The notes below the pieces were generated by a model. It was not told the origin of the DNA and ran no database searches. It worked only from the letters and a program-made list of their open reading frames with translations. From a virus: a stretch of DNA of 42,755 nucleotides. The stretch covers positions 1 to 42,755 of the IMG/VR virus record IMGVR_UViG_3300020734_000006; one strand, written 5' to 3'. Below are positions 31,025-38,174 of the stretch, in pieces (position 1 is the first letter of the stretch; each line of letters begins with the position of its first letter). The position numbers were made by a program, and so were the translations under genes.

Positions 31025-31656
31025 TTACATGGGCCGCCACTTTTCTTACTAAAATTGCAGTAATTACACAAGAATGATGGATTAGGGGCAAAAATCTTAT
31101 CTTTTTCCACATTTTCAAGCCGATGTTTTAACTGGACTTGTAAAGTCGGTAAGTCTACTCTTGTAATTAGTTTGTATTCATCGGTTTTAGCAAGGTCAAG
31201 AAACTCGATAGCAGTTTTGACATATTCAATATGAGGTTTACATGACATAATTAATGCTGCATATACTGATACTTGATCCGAATAATCACGATGCTTACCT
31301 GTTTTAAAGTCAATGATAGTAGCTTCAGGACCATTCTCAATATACAAGTCAATCACACCACGAAACATAGCAGTTGGATCATTGTATAAAACAGGGCTCC
31401 ATGATTTATCGACTGCAATAGTCATTTCAGATGCAGCTTTTAGCTTTAGCCAATTAGATAGTTTATCATCTAAATAAGCAATATCCTCTGATAAGATAGG
31501 CAATCCGCCTTTAAGAATGGCTTCAATCTCTTCATGAATCATTTTGCCTCGATTGGCAGCTTCACCTGATTTATCCTGAAGCTTATCAATACGGACAAAT
31601 TTATATTTACGAGCACATTGCTCATGCATTTTAACTGCGGAGTATGAATGGATCAT
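31018..31656 (-). CDS. Cas4/RecB-like PD-(D/E)XK nuclease with Fe-S cysteines
   Basis: The 212-residue protein has His41 (RGKMIHEEIE), Asp103 (RGVIDLY), Asp116-Phe-Lys118 (IIDFKTGK) and Gln128...Tyr132 (DQVSVYAAL), the motif series of RecB/Cas4-type exonucleases. One cysteine near the N-terminus (Cys14) and three at the end (Cys197, Cys200, Cys210) match the 4Fe-4S arrangement of Cas4 and AddB. It probably trims DNA ends in replication or recombination. There is no cas1, cas2 or CRISPR array nearby, so an adaptation role is not supported. It overlaps its neighbours by a few bases. Confidence 0.8.
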   Translation of the reverse strand: MIHSYSAVKMHEQCARKYKFVRIDKLQDKSGEAANRGKMIHEEIEAILKGGLPILSEDIAYLDDKLSNWLKLKAASEMTIAVDKSWSPVLYNDPTAMFRGVIDLYIENGPEATIIDFKTGKHRDYSDQVSVYAALIMSCKPHIEYVKTAIEFLDLAKTDEYKLITRVDLPTLQVQLKHRLENVEKDKIFAPNPSFLCNYCNFSKKSGGPCKW

Positions 31657-31931
31657 TGTCTTTGACTTGGAATTCGGTTGCGGATTCTTTCGGCTAATTC
31701 ACTAAAGTGCTCTTTATATGGCATGTCTGTATGATTTTCGCCTTCATCATCAACTAATTTGGCGCATGCTTCACGTTCCATTGCAACTGCCATTTTAGAT
31801 GCTTCAATTGCCATAGACATAATTTCAGCTTTAGCCATAACCAAGGCATCATCAAACTCTTTTTGAGTAAATAAAGTACCGCCTGTTCCTTTAGCAAAGA
31901 ACTGTTTTTGAAAATCAGATTGCTCAGCCAT
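31653..31931 (-). CDS. Small phage protein with EREACAKLVDD motif
   Basis: The 92-residue protein starts at ATG 31931, eight bases inside the preceding gene; a start at 31964 would add an unneeded N-terminus. The centre is a long helix (FDDALVMAKAEIMSMAIEASKMAVAMEREACAKLVDD) followed by ELAERIRNRI. The REACA...IRxR ending occurs in many small phage proteins of unknown role. It overlaps the Cas4-like gene by four bases. Confidence 0.55.
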   Translation of the reverse strand: MAEQSDFQKQFFAKGTGGTLFTQKEFDDALVMAKAEIMSMAIEASKMAVAMEREACAKLVDDEGENHTDMPYKEHFSELAERIRNRIPSQRQ

Positions 31932-32433
31932 TGTCAGTTTCCTTAAATGTAGCAATAAAGTCATCTAAAGCTTTATGCAATTGCTTTTGGTTTAATGCGC
32001 CCACTGATTTCTTTTCTGTGGTCATAGTGTCATCAAATAACCATTTTTCAAAATGTGTCTCAGCTTTTACATAAAACATAGATCCTTTAAACTTATCGCC
32101 CCATTGCACATGAGGAGATGTTTGTTTTAAAGATATTCCTAGCTGATGATTTCCAGCCCATTCTTCTTTTTCAGTCATTGACTTGTGCCAATTATTTAAA
32201 ATCTGAAGTAAGTGCTTTCTAAACTGTTCTTTAGTAACAAATTCGCCGGGTTGATACATGTTAATAAATAACTGTAATGGATTACTTTCACCTCTTAATA
32301 AACCATTTGGTTCAGGCAATATATCTGTATCACGATGAGTAGGCTGTTGTGGAATGCCATAAATCATATCGGTTAATGGCGCATCTTTACCTTCCATCAT
32401 TTCTTGTACTTCTTGTTCTGTTTTAATAGACAT
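31924..32433 (-). CDS. Hypothetical protein in the replication operon
   Basis: The 169-residue protein is hydrophilic, with a disordered start (IPQQPTHRDTDILPEPNG), a helical part near 63-96 and a beta-like segment (GMQWGDKFKGSMFYVK-like region at about 109-122) before a final charged helix. It lies between the DNA polymerase and small-protein genes, so a replication accessory role is possible. Its ATG has AGGAG upstream. I recognise no family. Confidence 0.45.
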   Translation of the reverse strand: MSIKTEQEVQEMMEGKDAPLTDMIYGIPQQPTHRDTDILPEPNGLLRGESNPLQLFINMYQPGEFVTKEQFRKHLLQILNNWHKSMTEKEEWAGNHQLGISLKQTSPHVQWGDKFKGSMFYVKAETHFEKWLFDDTMTTEKKSVGALNQKQLHKALDDFIATFKETDNG

Positions 32434-32441
32434 ATTGCTCC

Positions 32442-34262
32442 TTATTTAGTTTCTGCAAAGTTGTTGCCTATTACAGCCTCGGCAATAAAAGGGACATCCA
32501 TTGGAAATGCATTGACCATACTTAATTCTAGTTTTTTAGACTCTTGCTCTTCATACCCTTTTTGACAAGTAATAACAATTTCATCATGCAAAGATAGTAA
32601 AAGCCGTGAATGCGTAGCTACTTTGGCATAATCAATCATAGCTTTCTTTGCCATATCAGCACCAGATCCTTGAATTAATGTATTAAGAGATTTAAATCCG
32701 AATTCCATTAATTTACCATGGATTATCTTTGGCGGTTCGCCTTTTATTAGACGTCCGCCAACTGTCTTAAATGGTATCTTTGCTCTGTATCTAGCTATAA
32801 GATCTTCATTAATTTTAGGCAGACCTGTAGCAACCTCTGTTTTGTAAAGATCCACGAGTTCTTTAGCTTCTTCATACGGAATTCTTAGCATCTCAGATAG
32901 CTTTTTAGGGCCTGCACCATACAAAATACCGAATGATAGAGTCTTTACATAATCACGAGGAATGTCTCTACCCACTTTTTCACTCATTAAGTTTTTACTG
33001 AATGTATGTAGATCAGCTTTAGGGTCTTTAAGGTATTGCTGCTTTAGTTTTCCATCCTCAAAGTAGGCAAACAATCTAAGCTCCTGCGCATTGTAGTCAC
33101 AGGCAATCATGGAATGGCCTTCATCGGGCAGAATGTACTCACGAACCTTAGGTATAATAAGATCACGAATCTCGGAGGGTAGAGGAGTCTTTGGGCCTCG
33201 TGTAGGCATTGTCTGTAGAGTCGGCTTTGATGATAGTCGGCCTGTTCTAGTACCTCCTGCTTCACCTCTCACCGTGTTCCACTCTGTATAAATCCGACCT
33301 GTAGAAGCAGACTGCTCTAACCATGGCTCGATGTATGTGCCTGTCAATTTGACCAACACATCTCGATGCCGTAGAACGGATGATAGCTCAGGATCTGTAA
33401 TCAGATTTGCAAGTGTATCTTTATCTGACAAAGGCGTACCTTTATCACTCGTTGGCCACTTTTTGTTCTTGTCATAACAACCTTTATTTTGAATGATTTG
33501 AACCAGCTGAGCACCAGAATTATAGTTAATATCGTCTGCATTGAAGTATTTATTCAACCAGACCTCACATTGAAAAATATCTGCCTTGGCTTTTTCCAAT
33601 GACTGATTCAGACCATCTCTATCCACTCGGATACCTAACTTAGAGTTTTCCAATAAAACAGGCATTAGCTCAATTTCCCTGAGATAGGCCCGTGGCATAT
33701 GCTGTCTAACAGTTAAGGTAAAGTCCCATAGCTTGGCTGTTAATGCAACGTCGGCCTCTGCATACATTCCTACAAGGTCCGCCGGACCACGGGCAATGTA
33801 AGCTCCAGCGGTCTTAGGTTTTTTGGCAACTGCAGGTATGTGATTGACTAGCCATTCAAAGAGCTGATCACGCTCTTCAGGCTGTATATTAAGCCATTCA
33901 ACACATAGTTCTTTTAATGATAAACTTCTGACATATGGATTGTACAAGAAAGCTAATACCAAGGTATCATGTACCCTTTCTGCAGAAATAAAAGGTAGGT
34001 TAAATTTCTCAGTAATGACTGACATATCAAACATTGCATTATGAAAACAAATAGATCTACCTGATTCCCATATACGAATTAATAGTCTTCTTGCATCTTC
34101 ATAAGTGCAATTATTGTTGCTGTCATGACAAAATGCGTAATATCCAGATTTAAACTGGTTTGTACGATCTAAAACAGCCAAGCCAACGGGTTTAGGCGGA
34201 TACTGTTCCGGTCTTGGCCCGATGGCTTCTGTCTCAAAATCCAAAAAGATTGGATCTGTCAT
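32442..34262 (-). CDS. polA: Family A DNA polymerase with 3'-5' exonuclease domain
   Basis: The 606-residue protein has a 3'-5' exonuclease domain at about 1-185: Exo I Asp8-Phe-Glu10, Exo II around Asn75-Asp79 and Exo III Tyr167...Asp171. The polymerase domain has motif A DYNAQELRL with Asp389, motif B Arg436...Lys440...Phe444-Gly...Tyr448-Gly, and motif C His559-Asp560-Glu561. All catalytic carboxylates are present. Phe444 aligns with E. coli Pol I F762, which in surveys of viral PolA is associated with virulent phages. There is no 5'-3' exonuclease domain. It is the main replicative polymerase. It ends a few bases before the next gene, and one base separates it from the upstream gene. Confidence 0.93.
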   Translation of the reverse strand: MTDPIFLDFETEAIGPRPEQYPPKPVGLAVLDRTNQFKSGYYAFCHDSNNNCTYEDARRLLIRIWESGRSICFHNAMFDMSVITEKFNLPFISAERVHDTLVLAFLYNPYVRSLSLKELCVEWLNIQPEERDQLFEWLVNHIPAVAKKPKTAGAYIARGPADLVGMYAEADVALTAKLWDFTLTVRQHMPRAYLREIELMPVLLENSKLGIRVDRDGLNQSLEKAKADIFQCEVWLNKYFNADDINYNSGAQLVQIIQNKGCYDKNKKWPTSDKGTPLSDKDTLANLITDPELSSVLRHRDVLVKLTGTYIEPWLEQSASTGRIYTEWNTVRGEAGGTRTGRLSSKPTLQTMPTRGPKTPLPSEIRDLIIPKVREYILPDEGHSMIACDYNAQELRLFAYFEDGKLKQQYLKDPKADLHTFSKNLMSEKVGRDIPRDYVKTLSFGILYGAGPKKLSEMLRIPYEEAKELVDLYKTEVATGLPKINEDLIARYRAKIPFKTVGGRLIKGEPPKIIHGKLMEFGFKSLNTLIQGSGADMAKKAMIDYAKVATHSRLLLSLHDEIVITCQKGYEEQESKKLELSMVNAFPMDVPFIAEAVIGNNFAETK

Positions 34263-34263
34263 C

Positions 34264-34998
34264 TTAATACTTTGATGATGTTAATGCAGGCGCTTCTGGT
34301 TCACCTTCTACATCTGGTGAATTGATAGCATTGGCTACTTCTTTCTCACCTCTTGCCAATAAAGCTTTAACAATGTCAATAGACTCAATGGCTTTAACAA
34401 AGGTGAACTGAATCTTAAATTGTGTTTTAGGATCAGGTACCAATGCAATCTTAGTAACAACTCCTGCCAATGGTCGTTTAACTGTTGATGCCACCGTTTG
34501 AACATATGTTGCAAAGCCTTTAACACTAGTTACTGGAATACGAAGAGCTGCCACTTCACTCATATTTACTGCTTCTGGTGTTGCAATAGAATCAGCTGTC
34601 ATTAGGAATAAACGACGCTTTTCACTACAAGCCTTTCCTTTACCGCCATTTGAAGCACTACCCCATTGATTTTTAGGGCATGTTTCACATAGTTCTGATT
34701 GTGGAGTATCCGATAAATGACTTGGTTTTAGTCCTGTTAATGTAGAGCCTAGAGCAAAACATGTAGGAGGTGCATTATTGGTTGGATCATAACGTGATGT
34801 ATAGTACAAACGCTCGATTGGGGATGCCAATACAACGACTTCCAATTCATTCTTTGCAATAGGGTTATCACGATACTTTAGTGTGCCACCGCTGGTTGTA
34901 ATGAATGAAACACCTGCAGAGCTTTTTTCTGCTGCAATACTTTGTTCTGCTAATTTAGCAAGTTCGGATTCAAAAGTTACAATTTCGTTTTTAGCCAT
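34264..34998 (-). CDS. Putative ssDNA-binding protein with cysteine cluster
   Basis: The 244-residue protein has an acidic C-terminal tail (SPDVEGEPEAPALTSSKY), a central beta-rich domain and a cysteine cluster, Cys80, Cys104, Cys107 and Cys124, in PPTCFALG, CETCPKNQWGSA and KACSEKRRL, which could bind zinc. It lies directly upstream of the DNA polymerase and downstream of a small conserved phage protein, as ssDNA-binding proteins do in many such phages. A replication role is probable but is inferred from place and tail. Similar proteins are often annotated only as hypothetical. Confidence 0.6.
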   Translation of the reverse strand: MAKNEIVTFESELAKLAEQSIAAEKSSAGVSFITTSGGTLKYRDNPIAKNELEVVVLASPIERLYYTSRYDPTNNAPPTCFALGSTLTGLKPSHLSDTPQSELCETCPKNQWGSASNGGKGKACSEKRRLFLMTADSIATPEAVNMSEVAALRIPVTSVKGFATYVQTVASTVKRPLAGVVTKIALVPDPKTQFKIQFTFVKAIESIDIVKALLARGEKEVANAINSPDVEGEPEAPALTSSKY

Positions 34999-35007
34999 TT
35001 TAGTTCC

Positions 35008-35382
35008 TTATTTACGTGACTTAGTTAAGTTAATTCCCCATAATTCAGTAGCCGATGAACCGGGGATTTGTTCACCTTGTTCGATTCGATCCTTAAACGC
35101 AGTAGAGCTTAAACGTTTATGGAGTAAATCAAAGCTTTTGGTTTGGGAAACATATTCATAAAAGGATTCCCAATCCGTAATAACGGGTACAGTCTTTTTA
35201 GACATAGTAACAGAATGACCAGCTTCTGATGCAGCCTTGGTTGTACCTGCCTCTGACATGGCATGCATAATATCTGCTTCTAATTGTGCCGCTTGTTTAG
35301 ATAAATCACTATCTTGTAGTGCAAGATCAGCTCTTTGTTGCTTTACTTCTACTAATTGGTTAATTAGCTCTGATAAATTCAT
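35008..35382 (-). CDS. Hypothetical phage replication-region protein
   Basis: The 124-residue protein opens with a coiled-coil helix (LINQLVEVKQQRADLALQDSDLSKQAAQLEADIMHAM), followed by a beta segment and WESFYEYVSQTKSFDLLHKRLSSTAFKDRIEQGEQIPG. The last block, with Asp-Trp and Leu-Leu-x-x-Arg-Leu, recurs in small proteins next to ssDNA-binding genes in tailed phages. The function is unknown. It overlaps the dCMP deaminase gene by four bases. Confidence 0.55.
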   Translation of the reverse strand: MNLSELINQLVEVKQQRADLALQDSDLSKQAAQLEADIMHAMSEAGTTKAASEAGHSVTMSKKTVPVITDWESFYEYVSQTKSFDLLHKRLSSTAFKDRIEQGEQIPGSSATELWGINLTKSRK

Positions 35383-35822
35383 TGGTTTTCCTCATAAAGT
35401 TTTATTTCTACAAATGCTTCTTTAAACATGTCGCTTGCTATTTGAAATGATTTATTCCACCTTTCAGGCCTTTTATTAAAGCTTACATGTCTAGTTATTC
35501 CTGATTGTATCATCATTGCAGCACATTCACTACAAGCTTGCATCGGGTATGTGTACATTGTGCAACCATATAAGTTTTGATGAGCAAAGATAATTGCATT
35601 TCTCTCGGCATGAATTGTCATTGCATACTTTAGTTCACGGTCATGTAAGCGTTCAGGTTTATCATCAACATATACAGGAAAACCATTAAAGCCAACACTA
35701 ACAATATGGTTATTTGGATCCACAATAACCGCACCACATTTGGTTGATGGATCTTTGGACCATGTGGATACCAATTTAGCCATTTCCAAATACCTTAAAT
35801 CCCATTTATTTTTATTAAGCAT
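35379..35822 (-). CDS. Deoxycytidylate (dCMP) deaminase
   Basis: The 147-residue protein has the zinc-deaminase site His71-Ala-Glu73 (TIHAERNAI) and Cys97-Ser-Glu-Cys100 in MQACSECAAMM, though the usual Pro before the first Cys is Ala here. WSKDPSTKCGAVIVDP and GFNGFP are the typical dCMP deaminase substrate loops. It would convert dCMP to dUMP, the substrate of a thymidylate synthase such as the ThyX-like protein at 25785. It overlaps the next gene by eight bases and shares its operon with the replication genes. Confidence 0.85.
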   Translation of the reverse strand: MLNKNKWDLRYLEMAKLVSTWSKDPSTKCGAVIVDPNNHIVSVGFNGFPVYVDDKPERLHDRELKYAMTIHAERNAIIFAHQNLYGCTMYTYPMQACSECAAMMIQSGITRHVSFNKRPERWNKSFQIASDMFKEAFVEIKLYEENQ

Positions 35823-36297
35823 GGTGCCTCATCCAATCAGGTGCATAAGCTTTATCTTTATTCCATTTCATAACCATAATATTTTTCTTATAGCGATAAT
35901 ATTGGCGGTATGCTTGGACCGTATCATTTGTTTTACATTCATCTGGCATGCATTGTGGTGGGTTTTTCCAACCACTAAATGTAAGAGAAGGAGGTGCAAC
36001 TGATAACTCTTTTTTAAGTATGTGTTCTGTTGCATGTGTCTTACCGTAACGTTTTGTGTATTCTTTACACAATGCAATAGCTAGGTCATAGACATAGTTG
36101 TAATGAAGCTTAGATTCTCTAGTCCATACGGCCGATGGATGATTCTTATGTGTTGGTTTATACGAAACTGGATGGCCGTGTTCGTGATGAGCAGTGGCTA
36201 AGAGCTGTGCTGACTCTATAATCATCTTAACCACATGTTTATCACAGTGGAATATAGCAGCCATTTTAGCATTGGAATGCAAAAAGAAAATATTCAT
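35815..36297 (-). CDS. Conserved phage protein with CDKHVVKM motif, first gene of the replication operon
   Basis: The 160-residue protein contains HCDKHVVKMIIESAQLLATAHHEHG, YKPTHKNHPSAVWTRES and EYTKRYGKTHATEHILKK. These conserved blocks, rich in His, occur in one widespread family of phage proteins near replication genes. Some annotations call them pyrimidine-dimer glycosylases, but they do not show the sequence of T4 endonuclease V, so I leave the function open. The ATG at 36297 has AGGAT upstream and follows the promoter at about 36340. Confidence 0.6.
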   Translation of the reverse strand: MNIFFLHSNAKMAAIFHCDKHVVKMIIESAQLLATAHHEHGHPVSYKPTHKNHPSAVWTRESKLHYNYVYDLAIALCKEYTKRYGKTHATEHILKKELSVAPPSLTFSGWKNPPQCMPDECKTNDTVQAYRQYYRYKKNIMVMKWNKDKAYAPDWMRHHA

Positions 36298-36330
36298 TTA
36301 GTATCCTTGTATTTAGTGTTTTGAATTAAG

Positions 36331-36367
36331 TGTTTACATTATACCATACTTTGATAAATAGTAAACA
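36331..36367 (-). promoter_or_regulatory. Promoter flanked by TGTTTAC/GTAAACA inverted repeat
   Basis: On the - strand, TTTACT (complement of 36360-36365) and a perfect TATAAT (36338-36343) are 16 bases apart. The inverted repeat TGTTTAC (36331-36337) and GTAAACA (36361-36367) brackets the -10. The half-site GTTTAC also appears in the palindrome of the promoter near 29370. It would transcribe the ten genes from 36297 to 29389. Confidence 0.65.
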
Positions 36368-36520
36368 TTATTTTTTCCACCATCTTCTAGGTGCAATACG
36401 ACCCCAGTTAATTAGTGTTTTATAAAAATGGTATCGATTAAACTTATCAGTACGAGAAAATCTTCTACGTACTGACATTTTAGTTCTTGATTTACGAGGT
36501 TTAAGTTCACGAAATATCAT
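36368..36520 (-). CDS. 50-residue highly basic protein
   Basis: A frame from ATG 36518-36520 runs to TAA at 36368-36370 and encodes 50 residues, among them MSVRRRFSRTD, a run of Arg and Lys and a closing RRWWKK. The start overlaps the stop of the preceding gene (AAATGA), so it would be translated by coupling. The high positive charge suggests nucleic-acid binding or a host-inhibiting peptide. Its end lies one base before the operator half-site of the next promoter. Confidence 0.55.
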   Translation of the reverse strand: MIFRELKPRKSRTKMSVRRRFSRTDKFNRYHFYKTLINWGRIAPRRWWKK

Positions 36521-36726
36521 TTGATGCGCATGACTTTTGCTTTACGAAGCACTTGTTCGTATTGTTCTTTGGCTGCATCATCTAAATTACGCAAAGGTAA
36601 GTTTTGGAAAAACTTCCATTTGTCTTTGTATTCTTGCAGCTCTGATGGTGGAACCCAACCATACTTTGCACGCCAACGGATTGTAATGTCAGTACCTGCA
36701 GCTGTCCAAATATATGCATTATTCAT
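36517..36726 (-). CDS. Small hypothetical protein
   Basis: The 69-residue protein begins MNNAYIWTAAGTDITIRWRAKYGWVPPSE and continues as a charged helix. The start codon has GGAG nine bases upstream, in the same GGAGAAAACAATG context as the deoxyribosyltransferase gene. It is followed in overlap by the 50-residue basic gene. No family is recognised. Confidence 0.5.
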   Translation of the reverse strand: MNNAYIWTAAGTDITIRWRAKYGWVPPSELQEYKDKWKFFQNLPLRNLDDAAKEQYEQVLRKAKVMRIK

Positions 36727-36735
36727 TGTTTTCTC

Positions 36736-37125
36736 CTATCTACACTGGTTTAACAGCTCTAATGCAATCATGTCTTCAGGGCCTGTCCATCCTTCAGGCT
36801 TAACTGCATCTTGTATATAACCGCGGCTTGTAGTTCCGGGTTCTTTCTTCATATTGGCTTCATGCACAATATTTAGAATTTTAGGTAGGTTAATCCCCAT
36901 ATGATGAGCACAACCCATTGTGACATAGGCCAAATCAGCAATAGCATCAGCAGCATCAACCAAGTTATTTTTTTCATGTGCTTTCATCAATTCACTAAGT
37001 TCTTCCATTAAAAAGCGGGCATAAAAGCTAATATCAACAGGGTCTAAAAGCTGAGCTTTATTAGAAACTGGGAGTTTTAATTTTGTTCTAAACTCTCGGA
37101 CTTTTTGAAATATGTCTTGATTCAT
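36736..37125 (-). CDS. MazG/PRA-PH-like nucleotide pyrophosphohydrolase
   Basis: The 129-residue protein is all-helical and has Glu41-Glu42-x2-Glu45 (FLMEELSELMKAH) and Asp57...Asp60...Asp64 (LVDAADAIADLAYV), the EExxE...ExxD-type metal site of MazG-like enzymes. IVHEANMKKEPG follows as in the phosphoribosyl-ATP pyrophosphohydrolase-like group. Members split (d)NTPs to the monophosphate and pyrophosphate. The start codon lies in a junction repeat (37123-37125). It could clean up or shape the dNTP pool along with the other nucleotide genes. Confidence 0.75.
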   Translation of the reverse strand: MNQDIFQKVREFRTKLKLPVSNKAQLLDPVDISFYARFLMEELSELMKAHEKNNLVDAADAIADLAYVTMGCAHHMGINLPKILNIVHEANMKKEPGTTSRGYIQDAVKPEGWTGPEDMIALELLNQCR

Positions 37126-37298
37126 TTCTCTTGCGCCTTTTCAACCAATGCTTTTGACCAATCAATAGGTTCTCGCTCAACAATTTCCTCATGATGACAA
37201 TGGGTGCATCTATAGATTGTGCAAGTATTACTTCCACCACAAGCACCCATGATTCCATCAAAGTTTTTATTGCAATTTTTACAAGTTATTTGGTGCAT
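37122..37298 (-). CDS. 58-residue zinc-ribbon protein between two junction repeats
   Basis: A frame from ATG 37296-37298, in a junction repeat, to TGA at 37122-37124 encodes 58 residues. CKNC (Cys6, Cys9) and CTHC (Cys31, Cys34) with Cys20 and Cys26 between them form a zinc-ribbon pattern. It ends ALVEKAQEK, the tail encoded by the next repeat, whose copy has GCGC in place of GCAC. Both starts and stops overlap neighbours as expected for the array. The fold suggests DNA or protein binding. Confidence 0.65.
   Translation of the reverse strand: MHQITCKNCNKNFDGIMGACGGSNTCTIYRCTHCHHEEIVEREPIDWSKALVEKAQEK
37123..37140 (-). repeat. Junction repeat copy 7 (start of MazG-like gene)
   Basis: One base differs (GCGC for GCAC). 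The change is synonymous for Ala in the KAQEK tail of the zinc-ribbon gene. It carries the start of the MazG-like gene. Confidence 0.85.
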
Positions 37299-37762
37299 TT
37301 CTCTTGTGCCTTTCTTAGTATTGCATCATGGATTTCTTTTGCCATTTCACGCCAAGACTTTGAAAACCAATCGTGGCGATTGATGATTGCTTCACATTCG
37401 TCATCGGTTAATGGTGTTAGTGTCTTTGCTGGATGGGTGTAGAGTGGAACATAACCTTCTTTTGGGTTTGGAATAATACCGCTTGCCGTTACCCAATAAT
37501 CATGTTCTTCTAAATACTTTCCATACGCTACTGGTTCATTGCTAAAGACTTTTTCAAATTCAGGTATTTCTTTAAACAATAACTCTATTTCAGCTCTCTG
37601 TTTTAAGATAACATCTAAATCAGCCAACCTAGCTAACTTCAATTCTTCTATTTCAGCTTGTTGCTGGCGGAGCATGGCACAGGTTTTAACCATTAAATCT
37701 TCATTAACAAACCAAAGCCTGTCATCGTTTTCCAATACATCAGCTAGTTCATTTGCAGTCAT
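37286..37762 (-). CDS. EPVAY/PLYTHPA-family protein with N-terminal coiled coil, copy C
   Basis: The 158-residue protein starts MTANELADVLENDDRLWFV, has a coiled coil (TCAMLRQQQAEIEELKLARLADLDVILKQRAEIELL, about 28-64) and then NEPVAYGKYLEEHDYW, VPLYTHPAKTLTPLTDDECEAI and ILRKAQEKCTK. The second half is a paralogue of the EPVAW proteins at 27312 and 27908. Here the tail reads through to TAA at 37286, overlapping the next gene by 13 bases. Presumably a fusion or an extended family form. The function is unknown. Confidence 0.6.
   Translation of the reverse strand: MTANELADVLENDDRLWFVNEDLMVKTCAMLRQQQAEIEELKLARLADLDVILKQRAEIELLFKEIPEFEKVFSNEPVAYGKYLEEHDYWVTASGIIPNPKEGYVPLYTHPAKTLTPLTDDECEAIINRHDWFSKSWREMAKEIHDAILRKAQEKCTK
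37296..37313 (-). repeat. Junction repeat copy 8 (start of zinc-ribbon gene)
   Basis: Identical 18 bases. It encodes KAQEK of the EPVAY gene, which reads on for three residues, and carries the start of the zinc-ribbon gene. Confidence 0.85.
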
Positions 37763-37983
37763 TTTAGCTCCTTTAACAGGTCATCCTGTATTGGCTTTGT
37801 ATTATTGGCCACATCATGCTTATGTACAATGCTAAGTGAGATCATGAATGCATGCCTCCATGCCTCATCCCATATTGCTTTCGGGTCTAATAAAAGTTCT
37901 TCGGCTTTTGCAGTTTTAAGTAGCCTTTCCCAATCCTCATAAGCAATTTCCCATTTTTGCTTATTGTACAAAATAACACTCAT
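37759..37983 (-). CDS. Small hypothetical protein
   Basis: The 74-residue protein is helical and acidic in the middle (IAYEDWERLLKTAKAEELLLDPKAIWDEAWRHAFMISLSIV). It overlaps the preceding gene at its start (TAATG-type) and the EPVAY gene by four bases at its end. No function is recognised. Confidence 0.5.
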   Translation of the reverse strand: MSVILYNKQKWEIAYEDWERLLKTAKAEELLLDPKAIWDEAWRHAFMISLSIVHKHDVANNTKPIQDDLLKELK

Positions 37984-38174
37984 TATCTGTCTTTCTTTGT
38001 TTTTAATTGCTGTGCGCTAACTTTATTTGTGCAATTAGCACATTGCCAACGTTTAATATGCTTGTTTGCTGTTTGTATAACTTGTCCTGTTTCTGCAGGT
38101 TGATAAGAAATACATGATGAGCAATAACGTGTTTTTGCTACATTTTCACGATCTTCTGTAGTGAATGAAGTCAT
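37983..38174 (-). CDS. Small protein with zinc-ribbon-like cysteines
   Basis: The 63-residue protein starts at ATG 38172-38174, with GGGAG upstream; a start at 38201 is longer but without such a site. It contains CSSC and CANC separated by about 24 residues, a likely treble-clef or zinc-ribbon site. It overlaps the phosphoribosyltransferase stop by four bases (ATGA). It may act in nucleic-acid binding. Confidence 0.6.
   Translation of the reverse strand: MTSFTTEDRENVAKTRYCSSCISYQPAETGQVIQTANKHIKRWQCANCTNKVSAQQLKTKKDR

Noticed and set aside
31018-31656. Cas4-like protein as part of a CRISPR system
   Set aside because: There is no cas1, cas2, effector or array in the window, and the operon is a phage replication operon.
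35815-36297. T4 endonuclease V (pyrimidine-dimer glycosylase) call for the CDKHVVKM protein
   Set aside because: The characteristic N-terminus of T4 DenV is missing. The sequence blocks belong to another conserved phage family of unknown function.
28186-37125. A complete Z-genome (diaminopurine) pathway
   Set aside because: HD phosphohydrolase, MazG-like and PolA genes are present, but each is also common without Z DNA, and PurZ was not seen.
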